Origin: Gemmatimonadaceae bacterium
Lineage (GTDB): Bacteria; Gemmatimonadota; Gemmatimonadetes; Gemmatimonadales; Gemmatimonadaceae
DNA: 33,293 bases
Direction of reading: 5' to 3'
Assembly (NCBI GenBank): GCA_025928335.1
Contig: JAICJQ010000029.1
Coordinates: 1-33,293, forward strand
Of the stretch, positions 8,402-18,113 are shown piece by piece. The stretch's first letter is position 1, and each line of letters opens with the position of its first letter. The translations under genes and the position numbers were made by a program. The notes under the pieces are model-generated. The model was not told where the DNA came from. It ran no database searches and worked only from the letters and a program-made list of their open reading frames with translations.

Positions 8402-9439
8402 TCACGAGCTGAGGACCGACGCGTATTTCTCCTCATCGTCGAGAATCCGGCCTGTTCCGCGCACGACGCACGTGAGCGGATCCTCGTCGACGTGAATGGG
8501 CAGGCTCGTCTCCTGACTGAGCAGAAGGTCGAGCCCTCGAATCAAAGCACCGCCGCCCGTCATCACGATACCCCGATCGACGATATCGCTCGCCAACTCC
8601 GGCGGCGTGATCTCGAGCGCGCGACGCACGGCGTCGACGATCTGCTGGATCGGCTCCTGGATCGCCTCACGAATCTCGCTCGAGTGGACGCGCACCGTCT
8701 TCGGGATGCCGGAAACGAGGTCGCGTCCCTTCACTTCCATTTCGCGTTCGTCGCCGACGGGCGCCGCCGAGCCGATGTTGATCTTGATCTGTTCGGCAGT
8801 GGGCTCGCCGATGAGGAGGTTGTAGTTCTTTCGCATGAACTGCACGATCGAAATATCGAGCTCGTCGCCGCCGGTGCGAATCGATGTATCACTAACGATG
8901 CCGGAGAGCGCGATAACGGCGATTTCCGTCGTCCCGCCGCCGATATCGATGACCATGTTGCCGGTCGGGGTCTCGACGGGCAGACCGACCCCGATCGCCG
9001 CCGCCATCGGCTCGGCTACCATGAAGACTTCTTTCGCGCCAGCGCCAAGCGCCGAGTCGCGCACGGCACGCTTCTCCACCTCGGTGATACCAGAGGGTAC
9101 ACACACGATCACTCTGGGTTTCACCTTGAAGACGTGGTTCTCGATGATGAGGGTGAGGAAATACCGCAGCATCTTCTCGGTCACGTCGAAGTCGGCGATG
9201 ACGCCGTCTTTCATCGGGCGAACAGCAATGACGCCTTCGGGTGTACGGCCGAGCATTCGTTTCGCCTCGAGCCCGACACCCTTGATTTTCTTACTCTCGC
9301 GGTCGATAGCGACGACGGACGGCTCGTTGAGGACGATCCCCTCACCCTTTACATAGATGAGAGTATTCGCCGTGCCGAGGTCGACACCGATCGCGTTCGC
9401 GGGAAAAAGCGAGCCTGCTTTGAGGAAAGGCCAGCGCAT
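8402..9439 (-). CDS. mreB: Rod shape-determining protein MreB
   Basis: Actin homologue that forms membrane-associated filaments and directs side-wall synthesis. 345 aa, normal length. ATP-binding motifs are complete: phosphate 1 GVDLGTANTLIY (from residue 18), phosphate 2 VIDIGGGTTEIAV and the adenosine motif IVMTGGGALIRGLD; CVPSGITEVEKRAV is also standard MreB. The N-terminal MRWPFLKAGSLF could be a short amphipathic membrane-binding segment. The gene leads the mreBCD-mrdA-rodA run and lies 29 nt behind ald. Confidence 0.97.
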   Translation of the reverse strand: MRWPFLKAGSLFPANAIGVDLGTANTLIYVKGEGIVLNEPSVVAIDRESKKIKGVGLEAKRMLGRTPEGVIAVRPMKDGVIADFDVTEKMLRYFLTLIIENHVFKVKPRVIVCVPSGITEVEKRAVRDSALGAGAKEVFMVAEPMAAAIGVGLPVETPTGNMVIDIGGGTTEIAVIALSGIVSDTSIRTGGDELDISIVQFMRKNYNLLIGEPTAEQIKINIGSAAPVGDEREMEVKGRDLVSGIPKTVRVHSSEIREAIQEPIQQIVDAVRRALEITPPELASDIVDRGIVMTGGGALIRGLDLLLSQETSLPIHVDEDPLTCVVRGTGRILDDEEKYASVLSS

Positions 9440-9468
9440 TTCACTTCAAGGTATTGGGACGTCGGTAC

Positions 9469-10584
9469 TTAGGAGACGAAACCTTCAGCGGATTCGTAAC
9501 GGAGCCCGAATGCCTCGGCGACGCCGGGATACGTAACGTGACCTTCGGTCATGTTGAGGCCGCGAAGCAGCGCCGGATTCTCCCGGAGCGCCCGCTTCCA
9601 GCCCTTGTTCGCCAGTTGTAGCGCGTACGGCAACGTCGCGTTGGTGAGGGCAAGCGTGGAGGTTCTCGGTACGCCACCCGGCATGTTGGCCACGCCGTAG
9701 TGGATGATGCCGTCGACGACATAGGTGGGGTTTTCATGCGTGGTCGCGTGGATCGTCTCGACGCAACCGCCTTGGTCGATCGCTACATCGACGATTACGG
9801 CGCCAGGTTGCATCAACTTGAGGTCATCCCGCCGGATGAGTTTCGGCGCCTTCGCGCCAGGGATGAGCACCGCGCCCACCACGAGATCAGCTGTTTCAAT
9901 CTGCTCGAGGATGTTGTGGCGGTTGGAGTGGATCAGAACGCAATTCGCCGGCATGACGTCGGACAGGTAGCGGAGCCGTTCCAGGGACAGGTCGAGAATT
10001 GTGACCTTGGCGCCCATGCCGGCCGCTATCTTCGCGGCGTTGATGCCGACGATGCCGCCGCCGAGGATCACGACCTTCGCCGGCGCGACGCCCGGGACGC
10101 CGCCGAGCAGGACGCCTCGGCCGCCGTACAGCTTCTCGAGGTACTTGGCGCCCTCTTGGACCGCCATGCGACCCGCGACCTCGGACATCGGCGTGAGCAG
10201 CGGAAGCTCGCGCGTCGGAAGCTCGACCGTCTCGTAGGCGACGCAAGTCGCGCCACTGTCCATATGAGCCTTGGTCAGCTTTTCGTCGGCCGCGAAATGG
10301 AAGTACGTGAAAACCAGCTGGCCGCTACGCATATGCTGCCACTCGCGCTCGATCGGCTCCTTCACCTTCATGATCATTTCGCTGTCGCGCCACGTGGTGG
10401 CCGCGTCGGGCGCGATCTTGGCACCGACGGCCGTGAAAGCCTCATCGGGGAAACCGCTTCCCAACCCTGCCCCGGTTTCGACGAGCACGGAATGTCCCGC
10501 AGCAATCAGCGACTCGGCGCCCGCGGGCACCAGCGCGATACGATTCTCGTTTGTTTTGATTTCCTTCGGAACGCCGATCTTCAT
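9469..10584 (-). CDS. ald: Alanine dehydrogenase
   Basis: NAD-dependent interconversion of L-alanine with pyruvate and ammonia. 371 aa, matching the family. The residues known to be important are all at canonical positions: Arg15, Lys75, His96, Ser134 and Asp270, with the nucleotide-binding GGGIVG at 175-180 and an acidic residue (Asp198) at the end of the second strand. It sits directly upstream of mreB in the same direction with a 29-nt gap, so it may be co-transcribed with the cell-wall genes, perhaps linked to alanine supply for peptidoglycan (inference). Confidence 0.96.
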   Translation of the reverse strand: MKIGVPKEIKTNENRIALVPAGAESLIAAGHSVLVETGAGLGSGFPDEAFTAVGAKIAPDAATTWRDSEMIMKVKEPIEREWQHMRSGQLVFTYFHFAADEKLTKAHMDSGATCVAYETVELPTRELPLLTPMSEVAGRMAVQEGAKYLEKLYGGRGVLLGGVPGVAPAKVVILGGGIVGINAAKIAAGMGAKVTILDLSLERLRYLSDVMPANCVLIHSNRHNILEQIETADLVVGAVLIPGAKAPKLIRRDDLKLMQPGAVIVDVAIDQGGCVETIHATTHENPTYVVDGIIHYGVANMPGGVPRTSTLALTNATLPYALQLANKGWKRALRENPALLRGLNMTEGHVTYPGVAEAFGLRYESAEGFVS

Positions 10585-10649
10585 CGTGAGGTCAGGCTGA
10601 AGTAATTAGCGGTGGGTTCGATTTGCGCTGGAAGCTAATTGGGCCCATC

Positions 10650-11921
10650 TCATTCTGCGCCCTTCGGCCCGAGACTCACGACAGTCATTCGCTCCGGATC
10701 GAAGTAGACGCTCGCCACCCGCGAAACGTCATCGACGGTGATGGCGTCGACGAGCGCGAGGATCTCGTCGAGCGTGCGAAATGGCTCGTCGTACAGCTCG
10801 ACCGACGCCGCTCGATACATGCGCGACGAGACGCTTTCGAGAGAAAGGGTGATCTGCCCTTTCAGCTGTTGGCGACCCATCGCCACTTCGTCCGCCGGCA
10901 AGCCATGCTCGACGACCGTGCGGAGCTCGGCGCGGATCGCGTCGAGCGCAGCGCCCGTCGAATCGGGCGCGGTCGCCACGTACACGCCGTGCATGCCGCT
11001 GTCGGCGTGAAACGATTGGTAGGTATAGACGGCGTACGCCAAGCCCAGATCCTCTCTCACCCGCTGAAAGAGGCGCGAGCTCATGCCGCCGCCGAGGAGC
11101 ATGCTCACAAGGAGCAGGGGGAACCGCTCCGGATCACCATGCGCGACTGCCTTCGTTCCCATCACGACGTGGGTCTGGGCGCCGTCCCGTGTCACGTGGA
11201 TGGACTTGGGCGGCGCAGTCTGCGCGGGCGGGGAGGACATTGGGCTCGAGTCACCGGCGTCAGGGTCCGTCCATCCAGTTTGGGCAAGGACGTCGAGCAG
11301 CCGGTCGTGTTCCACGCTCCCGGCCGCGGAGATCACCAACCGACCAGGATGGTACGCGCGGCGATGGAGATCGCGGAGCTCTGGGACACCTAATGTGTTC
11401 ACGGTGTCCCGGGTGCCGAGGATCGAGTAGCCGTACGGGTGCTCGCCCCAGAGCGCTTCGTTGTGGACCTCGAACACCAAGTCGTCGGGCGTGTCGTCGA
11501 CCATCCCGATCTCCTCGAGGATGACCTTGCGTTCGAGCTTGAGGTCCGATTCGCGAAGTGACGGGTGGAAAACGATATCCGCGATGACGTCTGCGGCCTC
11601 GTCGAGGTGCTCGTCGAGCACGCGGGCCTGATAGACCGTGTGCTCCCGCGACGTGTAGGCGTCGAGCGATCCGCCGAGGGCCTCGAGCGATAGCGCGATT
11701 TCGTGGGCTGTTCGTCGCTTCGTTCCCTTGAACACCATGTGCTCGAGCAGATGCGAGACGCCCATACGCTCACGCGGCTCGTGCAGCGACGCGGCGCGAA
11801 CCCACGCCGCAAAAGCAACCGACCGTACTCCCGGCATGAACTCCGAGAGTACGGTCAGGCCATTCGGAAGGACGGTTCGGCGAAAAACGGCGTCGGCCGC
11901 AACGTCTGCCACTTCGGTCAC
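10650..11921 (-). CDS. M16-family zinc peptidase (processing-peptidase-like)
   Basis: Pitrilysin/M16B metallopeptidase of the YmxG/mitochondrial processing peptidase type. 423 aa. The inverted zinc motif HLLEH is at residues 57-61 and the distal ligand is probably Glu136 or Glu137 in RKVILEEIG, so it should be catalytically active. The second M16 domain shows GGGMSSRLFQRVREDLGLAY, the usual non-catalytic half. The start is GTG at 11921, directly abutting the pnp stop (TAGGTG); another GTG lies three codons further in. The pnp-M16 linkage is widespread in bacteria, but the substrate is unknown. Confidence 0.93.
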   Translation of the reverse strand: MTEVADVAADAVFRRTVLPNGLTVLSEFMPGVRSVAFAAWVRAASLHEPRERMGVSHLLEHMVFKGTKRRTAHEIALSLEALGGSLDAYTSREHTVYQARVLDEHLDEAADVIADIVFHPSLRESDLKLERKVILEEIGMVDDTPDDLVFEVHNEALWGEHPYGYSILGTRDTVNTLGVPELRDLHRRAYHPGRLVISAAGSVEHDRLLDVLAQTGWTDPDAGDSSPMSSPPAQTAPPKSIHVTRDGAQTHVVMGTKAVAHGDPERFPLLLVSMLLGGGMSSRLFQRVREDLGLAYAVYTYQSFHADSGMHGVYVATAPDSTGAALDAIRAELRTVVEHGLPADEVAMGRQQLKGQITLSLESVSSRMYRAASVELYDEPFRTLDEILALVDAITVDDVSRVASVYFDPERMTVVSLGPKGAE

Positions 11922-14171
11922 CTAGTCGCGGTCCCGGCGCTCTCCACCACGGCCAGCCCCGCCGCCACGACGCGGTCGGCCGCCACGGTCACCGCGGTCG
12001 CCACGGCTTTCGGATCCCTCACGACGCGGACGCTCTCCGCCGCTACCGCCGCCGTTGCTCTCCGGCTCAGGCATCCCTTCGGGACGCGGAGTCAACGCCT
12101 TCATAGACAGACGCAGTCGGCCACGCTCGTCGCGATCGATCAGCTTCACCTTGACGCGATCGCCCTTCTTGACCACGTCCTCGGTCTTCTCGGTGCGCTC
12201 ATGGCGCATCTCCGAGATATGCACGAGTCCCTCGGTACCGGGCATGATTTCGACGAAGGCGCCGAACGGCGTCGTCGTCTTGACGGTGCCCTCATAGGTC
12301 TCGCCGACAACTGGCTCGGCCGTGAGCGCCTGGACCATCTGTCTGGCGCGCTCCATTGACTCGCCGCCGACGGCAGCGATGGTGACGAGGCCGGTGTCGT
12401 CGACGGTGAGCTCGGCGCCCGTCTCGTCCTGAATGCCGCGGATGGTCTTGCCCTTCGGTCCGATGAGATCGCCGATCTTCTCCGGGCTGATCGTCATCGT
12501 CACGATGCGCGGCGCGTATGGCGACAGATCCCCGCGCGGCGCGTCGAGCGCCTTGTCCATCTCGCCGAGGATATGCATGCGGCCTTCCTTCGCCTGCGCG
12601 AGGGCTTCCTTCATGATGTTGAGATCGAGCCCCTCGATCTTGATGTCCATCTGGATCGAAGTGATGCCGTTCCGCGTGCCGGCGACCTTGAAGTCCATGT
12701 CGCCGAGGTGATCCTCGGTGCCGAGAATGTCGGTGAGAATCGCGTACTTCTTCCCTTCCTTGATGAGTCCCATCGCGACACCGGCGACGGCGGCGCGAAT
12801 CGGAACGCCGGCGTCGAACAGCGCAAGCGAGCCGCCGCACACCGACGCCATGGACGATGAACCGTTCGACTCGAGGACGTCGGAGACGATCCGTATCGTG
12901 TACGGGAACTCATCGAACGCCGGCAGCACGCCCTGCAGCGCACGCTCGGCGAGATTCCCGTGGCCGATCTCGCGGCGCGAGGTGCCCCGCATCGGACGGA
13001 CTTCGCCCGTCGAGAACGGCGGGAAGTTGTAGTGCAACATGAACGACTTGGTCGATTCCTTCGCTTCGTTGACCGTCTCGTAGCGCTGGACGTCGTTCGC
13101 GGTGCCGAGGGTCGCGGCGACGAGCGCCTGCGTCTGGCCGCGGGTGAACAGCGCCGAGCCGTGGGCGCGCGGAATCACGGTCGTGTCGATCGTAATCGGA
13201 CGGACTTCGTTCGCCTTGCGGCCGTCGACGCGGAAGCCCGAGTCGAGGACCTGCGAACGGAGTTGGTTGTATTCGACGTCGCCGAGCAGCGTCTTGATGT
13301 CCTTGCCGTTGTCGGGGAAATCGACGAGCATCTGCTCCCCGATCTCTTTCTTCACGCGCTCGACGGCAGCAATGCGGCCGTGCTTGTCCTTCTGGTTGAG
13401 CGCGTCCTTGATCTTTCCGTTCGCCAGATCCTGCACTTTGCTGGTCAGCGTCTGGTCGACGGCGGCCTTCGCCCACTCCATCTTCGCGGGCCGCTCGGCG
13501 CCCATTTTCTTGAGCAACTCTTCCTGCGCGGCGATGAGCTCGCGGATGCCCTTCTGCGCGACGCCGAACGCTTCGACGACGTCCTCTTCCGAAACCTCGA
13601 GCGCGCCACCTTCGACCATGTTGATCGAGTCCGCCGAGCCGGCGACGACGAGCTCCATGTCGCTGTAGGCGAGCTGTTCGAAGGTCGGGTTGAGGAGCCA
13701 CTTGCCCTGCACCCGGCCGATGCGCGTCGCGGCAACCGGCGTGGTGAACGGAATCTTCGAGGCGTTGAGCGCGGCGGATGCGGCGACGAGCGCGAGCACG
13801 TCGGGCGCATTTTCCTGGTCCGCGGAAATCACGTAAATGAAGACCTGGACTTCGTTCTTGAAGCCCTCAGGAAACAGCGGACGAATCGTTCGGTCGATGA
13901 TGCGGGCCGAGAGAATCTCGTTGTCGCTGGGCCGGCCTTCTCGCTTGATGTAGCCCCCGGGGATCTTGCCGGCGGCGTAGGTCTTCTCGCGGTATTCCAC
14001 GAGCAGAGGGAAGAAATCGAGCGGGCTCTGATTGTCGCTCACGGTGACGGCGGCGAGCACCATGGTGTCGCCGAACTGCACGAGCGCGGAGCCGGCGGCC
14101 TGCTTGGCCATACGTCCGGTCTCGATGGAGAGCTTGCGCCCCGCGAACGTCTTTTCAACGCGTTGCATCAT
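11922..14171 (-). CDS. pnp: Polyribonucleotide nucleotidyltransferase (PNPase) with RGG-rich tail
   Basis: Phosphorolytic 3'-5' exoribonuclease of RNA decay. 749 aa. Domain order: RNase PH 1 (about 10-145, including EKTYAAGKIPGGY), helical linker (about 240-320), RNase PH 2 (about 325-540, GQTQALVAATLGT and SNGSSSMASVCGGSLAL), KH (about 565-620, with the GPKG loop) and S1 (about 633-700, GAFVEIMPGTEGLVHISEM). After the S1 domain comes a disordered tail of about 45 residues rich in Gly, Arg, Asp and Glu with RGD/RGG repeats, longer and more RGG-like than in E. coli. The start MMQRVEKTF has two ATGs. It follows rpsO, the classic order, across a probable attenuator. Confidence 0.97.
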   Translation of the reverse strand: MMQRVEKTFAGRKLSIETGRMAKQAAGSALVQFGDTMVLAAVTVSDNQSPLDFFPLLVEYREKTYAAGKIPGGYIKREGRPSDNEILSARIIDRTIRPLFPEGFKNEVQVFIYVISADQENAPDVLALVAASAALNASKIPFTTPVAATRIGRVQGKWLLNPTFEQLAYSDMELVVAGSADSINMVEGGALEVSEEDVVEAFGVAQKGIRELIAAQEELLKKMGAERPAKMEWAKAAVDQTLTSKVQDLANGKIKDALNQKDKHGRIAAVERVKKEIGEQMLVDFPDNGKDIKTLLGDVEYNQLRSQVLDSGFRVDGRKANEVRPITIDTTVIPRAHGSALFTRGQTQALVAATLGTANDVQRYETVNEAKESTKSFMLHYNFPPFSTGEVRPMRGTSRREIGHGNLAERALQGVLPAFDEFPYTIRIVSDVLESNGSSSMASVCGGSLALFDAGVPIRAAVAGVAMGLIKEGKKYAILTDILGTEDHLGDMDFKVAGTRNGITSIQMDIKIEGLDLNIMKEALAQAKEGRMHILGEMDKALDAPRGDLSPYAPRIVTMTISPEKIGDLIGPKGKTIRGIQDETGAELTVDDTGLVTIAAVGGESMERARQMVQALTAEPVVGETYEGTVKTTTPFGAFVEIMPGTEGLVHISEMRHERTEKTEDVVKKGDRVKVKLIDRDERGRLRLSMKALTPRPEGMPEPESNGGGSGGERPRREGSESRGDRGDRGGRPRRGGGAGRGGERRDRD

Positions 14172-14219
14172 TGCTGGATTGCCCCAGTGGGGCTGTTAGA
14201 AGAACGAGTGGGGGATAGC

Positions 14220-14252
14220 AAAACGCGCGGGCCGCAATCGATGCGCCCGCGC
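14220..14252 (-). terminator. Rho-independent terminator/attenuator between rpsO and pnp
   Basis: Reading the minus strand after the rpsO stop: GCGCGGGC (14252-14245), a 12-nt loop that can itself pair, GCCCGCGC (14232-14225), then G and TTTT (14223-14220). The 8-bp GC stem followed by Ts fits an intrinsic terminator. Because pnp lies 50 nt further on, it is probably partial, as in the rpsO-pnp arrangement of other bacteria. A second small hairpin (GCCCC AGT GGGGC, near 14181-14193) lies in the pnp leader. Confidence 0.65.
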
Positions 14253-14270
14253 CGTCGTGCTCATCCGTGA

Positions 14271-14531
14271 CTAGTACCGGAGTCCAAGCTCCTGGACGAT
14301 CTGCCGGTATCCCTCGACATCCGTGCGCTTCAGGTAGTTCAACAACCGGCGTCGCTTACCCACCATTTTGAGAAGGCCACGGCGACCGTGGTGATCCTTC
14401 TTGTGGGCGCGGAAGTGGTCGGTGAGATAGTTGATGCGCTCGGTGAGGAGCGCGACCTGAACGCGTGTCGACCCAACGTCGTTGCTGTGCGTCTGGTACT
14501 TCGCGATGGTTGCGGTCTTGTCGAAACCCAT
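14271..14531 (-). CDS. rpsO: 30S ribosomal protein S15
   Basis: Primary 16S rRNA-binding protein of the central domain. 86 aa, near the universal length. It starts [20 protein letters not shown] and contains [20 protein letters not shown] and [25 protein letters not shown], all S15 signature. The open frame extends upstream to 14654, but those residues have no S15 character, so the ATG at 14531 is preferred. It lies 95 nt after rseP and is followed by pnp. Confidence 0.96.
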   Translation of the reverse strand: MGFDKTATIAKYQTHSNDVGSTRVQVALLTERINYLTDHFRAHKKDHHGRRGLLKMVGKRRRLLNYLKRTDVEGYRQIVQELGLRY

Positions 14532-14626
14532 GGCCTGGCTGATTCCCCGCCCTTTTGGCGGCGTCCGATGTTTTTTGTGATAGCTTTGAAGCGTAATCGG
14601 ATCGTAACGCCATGTAAAGGGGAGAG

Positions 14627-16069
14627 TTACGCGCCAAACAAGCGTCCTATCCACCCAAACAACTTCGCAAAACCGGCGCGGGTGTCGTTGTACATCACGA
14701 TCGCGAACAACAGCGCGATGGCAAAGAGACCAAACCGGAGGATGTATTCCCTCGTTCGCATGCTGAACGGGCTGCCCTTCGCCGATTCGAGGACGTTGAT
14801 GAGAATTTGCCCACCGTCGAGGATTGGAATCGGCAGCAGGTTGAGCACCGCCACGTTGATGCTCAACAGCGCAATGAGCGCGAACAGATCGTCCCAGCCT
14901 TTGCGCGCCTGACTAACGGCGACGCGCGTGATCGCGATCGGACCACCGAGCTCCTTCATGGATTGCTTGCCGGTGCCGATGCGCCGCAGCACGCGGAAAA
15001 CTTGACCCGCATCGCTCTTCGTCTCGCGCAACCCCAATCGGATGGCGTAACCAAGGCCGACCGGAACACGATGCGCGGTGTTGCGCGCGCCCGCGCCGAT
15101 GCGCCCAAGGGTTGTATCCGCGCTCGGCGAAATCTCCGTTTTCACGGCCTTCGGCGTCACGGTGAGCGACTCAGTCGCGCCGGCACGACGCACGACGAAG
15201 TTCAAGGGTCGCTCAGGAGAGGCGCCCACCTTGTCGACCATGTCGGTCCACGAGAAGATCGGCTGCCCGCCGACGCTCACGACCGAGTCGCCCTTGCGGA
15301 GTCCAGCCTGCATCGCGCGATCGTCGGCGAAGACTGTATCGATGACCGGAGCCAGGTATGGATCCAGGAGGCTCGCGATCTCACGGGCGTCGGGGCCGTC
15401 GTCGGTCAGCGGCACGGCCAACGTTCCGCGGTTGGTCGTCAACTCGATTTGGCCCTTGCTGTCGAGCATGCCCTCGATCAGTCCGCGCCAACTCGTGACG
15501 ACCTTGCCGTTCACGGCGCGAACGGTGTCGCCGGAGTGCAGTTGTGCGAGGGCGGGCACGGAAACGTCGCGCTCCACCCCGCCGATGACGGTCGAATCGT
15601 AGTCCGCCTGCCCGGCGCGCATGACCAACGTCGTTGCCACCACGACGGCGAGTAGGCCGTTCATGATGACGCCGGCCGTGAGAATGATGACACGAGCCCA
15701 AAGTGGCTTGCTCTCGAACCAGCGATTTTCGGGGACCGGTTTGGGGCCGAACGGAATCATCGCGTCCGGATCGTAGCCTGGATCGTTCTCCGTCCGCGCC
15801 GTGCTCTCCTCGTTTCCGCCCTCGAGGAACGCGGCCTCTGCATCGTGCCGCGAGGCCATGCGGACGTATCCGCCGAGCGGCAGCCAAGCGAGGACGTACT
15901 CCGTTTCGCCGCGCCGCTTGCGGAAGATTGCCGGACCGAAACCGATGGAGAAGCGCGGCGCATAGACGCCGAGGGCCTTCGCCGCAATGAAATGCCCGAG
16001 CTCGTGGACGAAGATGACGAGCCCGAACACCAGAATTGGCGCGAGGATCGGGAAGATGGTGCTCAACAT
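14627..16069 (-). CDS. rseP: Site-2 intramembrane zinc protease RseP
   Basis: Inner-membrane S2P protease; in other bacteria it performs the second cut of anti-sigma factors in the envelope stress response. 480 aa. The zinc motif HELGH is at residues 22-26 in the first membrane segment, and the distal motif [11 protein letters not shown] lies in a later one. Two PDZ-like regions lie between them (about 190-240 and 255-320; [18 protein letters not shown] is clear). An acidic insertion of about 40 residues follows [12 protein letters not shown]. The ATG overlaps the dxr stop by 7 nt. No sigma or anti-sigma gene is nearby. Confidence 0.94.
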   Translation of the reverse strand: MLSTIFPILAPILVFGLVIFVHELGHFIAAKALGVYAPRFSIGFGPAIFRKRRGETEYVLAWLPLGGYVRMASRHDAEAAFLEGGNEESTARTENDPGYDPDAMIPFGPKPVPENRWFESKPLWARVIILTAGVIMNGLLAVVVATTLVMRAGQADYDSTVIGGVERDVSVPALAQLHSGDTVRAVNGKVVTSWRGLIEGMLDSKGQIELTTNRGTLAVPLTDDGPDAREIASLLDPYLAPVIDTVFADDRAMQAGLRKGDSVVSVGGQPIFSWTDMVDKVGASPERPLNFVVRRAGATESLTVTPKAVKTEISPSADTTLGRIGAGARNTAHRVPVGLGYAIRLGLRETKSDAGQVFRVLRRIGTGKQSMKELGGPIAITRVAVSQARKGWDDLFALIALLSINVAVLNLLPIPILDGGQILINVLESAKGSPFSMRTREYILRFGLFAIALLFAIVMYNDTRAGFAKLFGWIGRLFGA

Positions 16070-17199
16070 CCGAAGTGCTCCTGAACGTGCCGCCGCGCCG
16101 CCGAGTCGGCGCGGAGAATGGACTCCCGGGTGTCGCCCGGCAGATCGGCCAGCGCGTCAATCGAATTAGCAATCGCTACGCCGATGTCGCTGAAACGGAT
16201 CCGCCCGTCGAGAAAGAGCGCCACGGCCGCCTCATTGGACGCATTGAATACCGCCGGTGCTACACCACCCCGCCGACCGGCTGCCACGCCGAGGGCAAAC
16301 GCCGGAAACTGCTCCGCCCGAAGCGGTTCGAAGGTGAGCGGGGAAAGCGCCACGGGGTCGAAACGAGGTACACCGGAGTCCGGCACGCGGTCCGGATGCG
16401 TCAGGGCATACAAGATGGGAAGTTCCATGCTCGGCACGCCCAGTTGGGCGAGGACGCTTCCGTCGACAAACTCGACGAACGAGTGGACGACGCTCTGCGG
16501 GTGGACGACGACCTCGATGCGGTCGTACGGCAGGTTGAAGAGGTAATGCGCCTCGATGACCTCGAGTGCTTTGTTGGCGAGGGTTGCGCTGTCGACGGTG
16601 ATCTTCCGACCCATGCGCCAAGTCGGATGCCGTAGGGCGTCGGCAAGGGTCGCCTGCTCCAGTTGCTCGGCACTCCATTGACGAAAAGGTCCACCCGATG
16701 CCGTAATGATAATTCTCTGAATCTCCACGTCGGGTCGACCGGTGATGCACTGCAGGATGGCGCTGTGCTCACTGTCCACCGGCACAATCTCGCCGGCGCC
16801 GGCGCGACAGGCCTCCGTGACCAATCCGCCGGCCATCACCAGCGTTTCCTTGTTGGCGAGCGCCACGCGTTTCCCACGTGCCAGCGCCGCCAGCGTCGCT
16901 TCGAGGCCCGCCGCCCCCACGACGGCGTTCAAAACGACATCCACGTCGTCGCGCGTCGCCGCCTCGACGAGACATTGCCCGCCGGCTCGCCATGACTCGT
17001 GCGCGCCGTTGTTCACGATGCCGATGAACGGGGGCGCGAAGCGGGCCGCCTGTTCCTCGAGGAGCGCCGCGTTGTTGAATGCCGTTAATGCAGCAACCCG
17101 GAAACGTGAATGCTGACGCTCTAACACGCGCAACGCGGCGGTTCCAATCGAACCGGTCGACCCAAGAATCGCCACGCCCCGACGCTCGTCGGTGGTCAT
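16063..17199 (-). CDS. dxr: 1-deoxy-D-xylulose 5-phosphate reductoisomerase
   Basis: Second step of the MEP isoprenoid pathway: converts DXP to MEP with NADPH. 378 aa. NADPH-binding GSTGSIG is at residues 13-19, NKE at 115-117, the metal ligands Asp141 and Glu143 lie in VDSEH, and the catalytic-loop SASGG-type ITASGGPFR follows. MGRKITVDSATLANKALEVIEAH is also diagnostic but is split here to stay short: MGRKITVDSAT, then KALEVIEAH. The open frame continues upstream to 17988 as a shadow of cdsA; the ATG at 17199 overlaps the cdsA stop by 4 nt (ATGA). Confidence 0.96.
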   Translation of the reverse strand: MTTDERRGVAILGSTGSIGTAALRVLERQHSRFRVAALTAFNNAALLEEQAARFAPPFIGIVNNGAHESWRAGGQCLVEAATRDDVDVVLNAVVGAAGLEATLAALARGKRVALANKETLVMAGGLVTEACRAGAGEIVPVDSEHSAILQCITGRPDVEIQRIIITASGGPFRQWSAEQLEQATLADALRHPTWRMGRKITVDSATLANKALEVIEAHYLFNLPYDRIEVVVHPQSVVHSFVEFVDGSVLAQLGVPSMELPILYALTHPDRVPDSGVPRFDPVALSPLTFEPLRAEQFPAFALGVAAGRRGGVAPAVFNASNEAAVALFLDGRIRFSDIGVAIANSIDALADLPGDTRESILRADSAARRHVQEHFGC

Positions 17200-18113
17200 G
17201 CCGGGGCCCAAGTCAGCAGCCAGCCAAACATGACGAACGACAGCGGGAGGACGAACAGCAAGCTGTCCACACGATCGAGCACGCCGCCGTGTCCCGGAAT
17301 GATGTGCGAGGCGTCCTTCACACCGGCTTCCCGTTTGAGGAGCGACTCCGCGAGGTCGCCGATCTGCGCCGCGATACTGACGAGCGCTCCGACGACGATC
17401 ACGCCAACGGGCCGCCAACGAAAGTCGAGCTGCGCCGTGGGTCGAAGGAGAAACTGTGTGAGCAGCCACGCGACGACGACACCGAAGACCAGTCCGCCGA
17501 TCGCCCCCTCGACGGTCTTTCCGGGGCTCACCGATGGAATCAGCTTGTGCCGCCCCATCGTGCGACCGACCGCGTAGGCGCCGATGTCGGACGCCCACGT
17601 CGTGAGCAGCGGCAGGAGCAGCAGCAGCCCTCCGCTCGGAAGGGCGAATGACTTTCCCGCGAGCGACAGGTTGGCCGGCGCGAATGCGTATTCGTGATAC
17701 CGAATCGCGTACGCGAAGCTGAGCATCCCGCCCGTGTACGCGATACCGAACAACGTCGTCGCGACGGCACTCATCGGCTTGCCGCTCACACCTCGTCGCC
17801 AGATGGCGAGGGCGAGGAGCGCGAGAATTACGAGCGCTCCGATCTCGTCGGTGCTCAGCTTTCCATTCGGATCGTAGAGCTGCAGATACCGCGCATGAAC
17901 GAGCAGCGGCAGCAATCCGGCGAGCGCGACGCCGATGTCGTCGAAGGGGGTTTGGCCCGCGGCACGCGCGATCCGGAAGAACTCCCACGCTCCCAGCGCT
18001 GACGCCACCGCCAGCAGCGCGGCGAGCGGGGCGCCGCCCTCGAGGACGAGCGCGATCGCGAGCGGCGCCGCGACGACTCCAAAGGCGACGCGGCGCGCGA
18101 GCTCGGAGCTCAC
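17196..18113 (-). CDS. cdsA: Phosphatidate cytidylyltransferase (CDP-diglyceride synthase)
   Basis: Makes CDP-diacylglycerol from phosphatidate and CTP, the precursor of bacterial phospholipids, in the inner membrane. 305 aa with about eight hydrophobic segments. The family signature is complete at residues 257-281: Ser257, Lys260-Arg261, Lys266-Asp267, PGHGG (273-277) and Asp280-Arg281. Upstream, WASDIGAYAVGR and SVSPGKTVEG are also typical. The start is GTG at 18113, overlapping the frr stop by 4 nt (GTGA). The uppS gene that often sits between frr and cdsA is absent. Confidence 0.95.
   Translation of the reverse strand: MSSELARRVAFGVVAAPLAIALVLEGGAPLAALLAVASALGAWEFFRIARAAGQTPFDDIGVALAGLLPLLVHARYLQLYDPNGKLSTDEIGALVILALLALAIWRRGVSGKPMSAVATTLFGIAYTGGMLSFAYAIRYHEYAFAPANLSLAGKSFALPSGGLLLLLPLLTTWASDIGAYAVGRTMGRHKLIPSVSPGKTVEGAIGGLVFGVVVAWLLTQFLLRPTAQLDFRWRPVGVIVVGALVSIAAQIGDLAESLLKREAGVKDASHIIPGHGGVLDRVDSLLFVLPLSFVMFGWLLTWAPA

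Noticed and set aside
10604-10640. AATTAGC...GCTAATT inverted repeat between ald and the M16 gene
   Set aside because: Seven AT-rich base pairs around a 23-nt loop; too weak to support a function.
12960-14270. Long plus-strand open frame (436 codons) opposite pnp and rpsO
   Set aside because: Antisense to PNPase, whose domains are complete; composition typical of shadow frames.
17200-17988. N-terminal extension of dxr by about 260 residues
   Set aside because: The extension is an Arg-rich shadow of cdsA; the ATG at 17199 with ATGA overlap gives the normal Dxr length.
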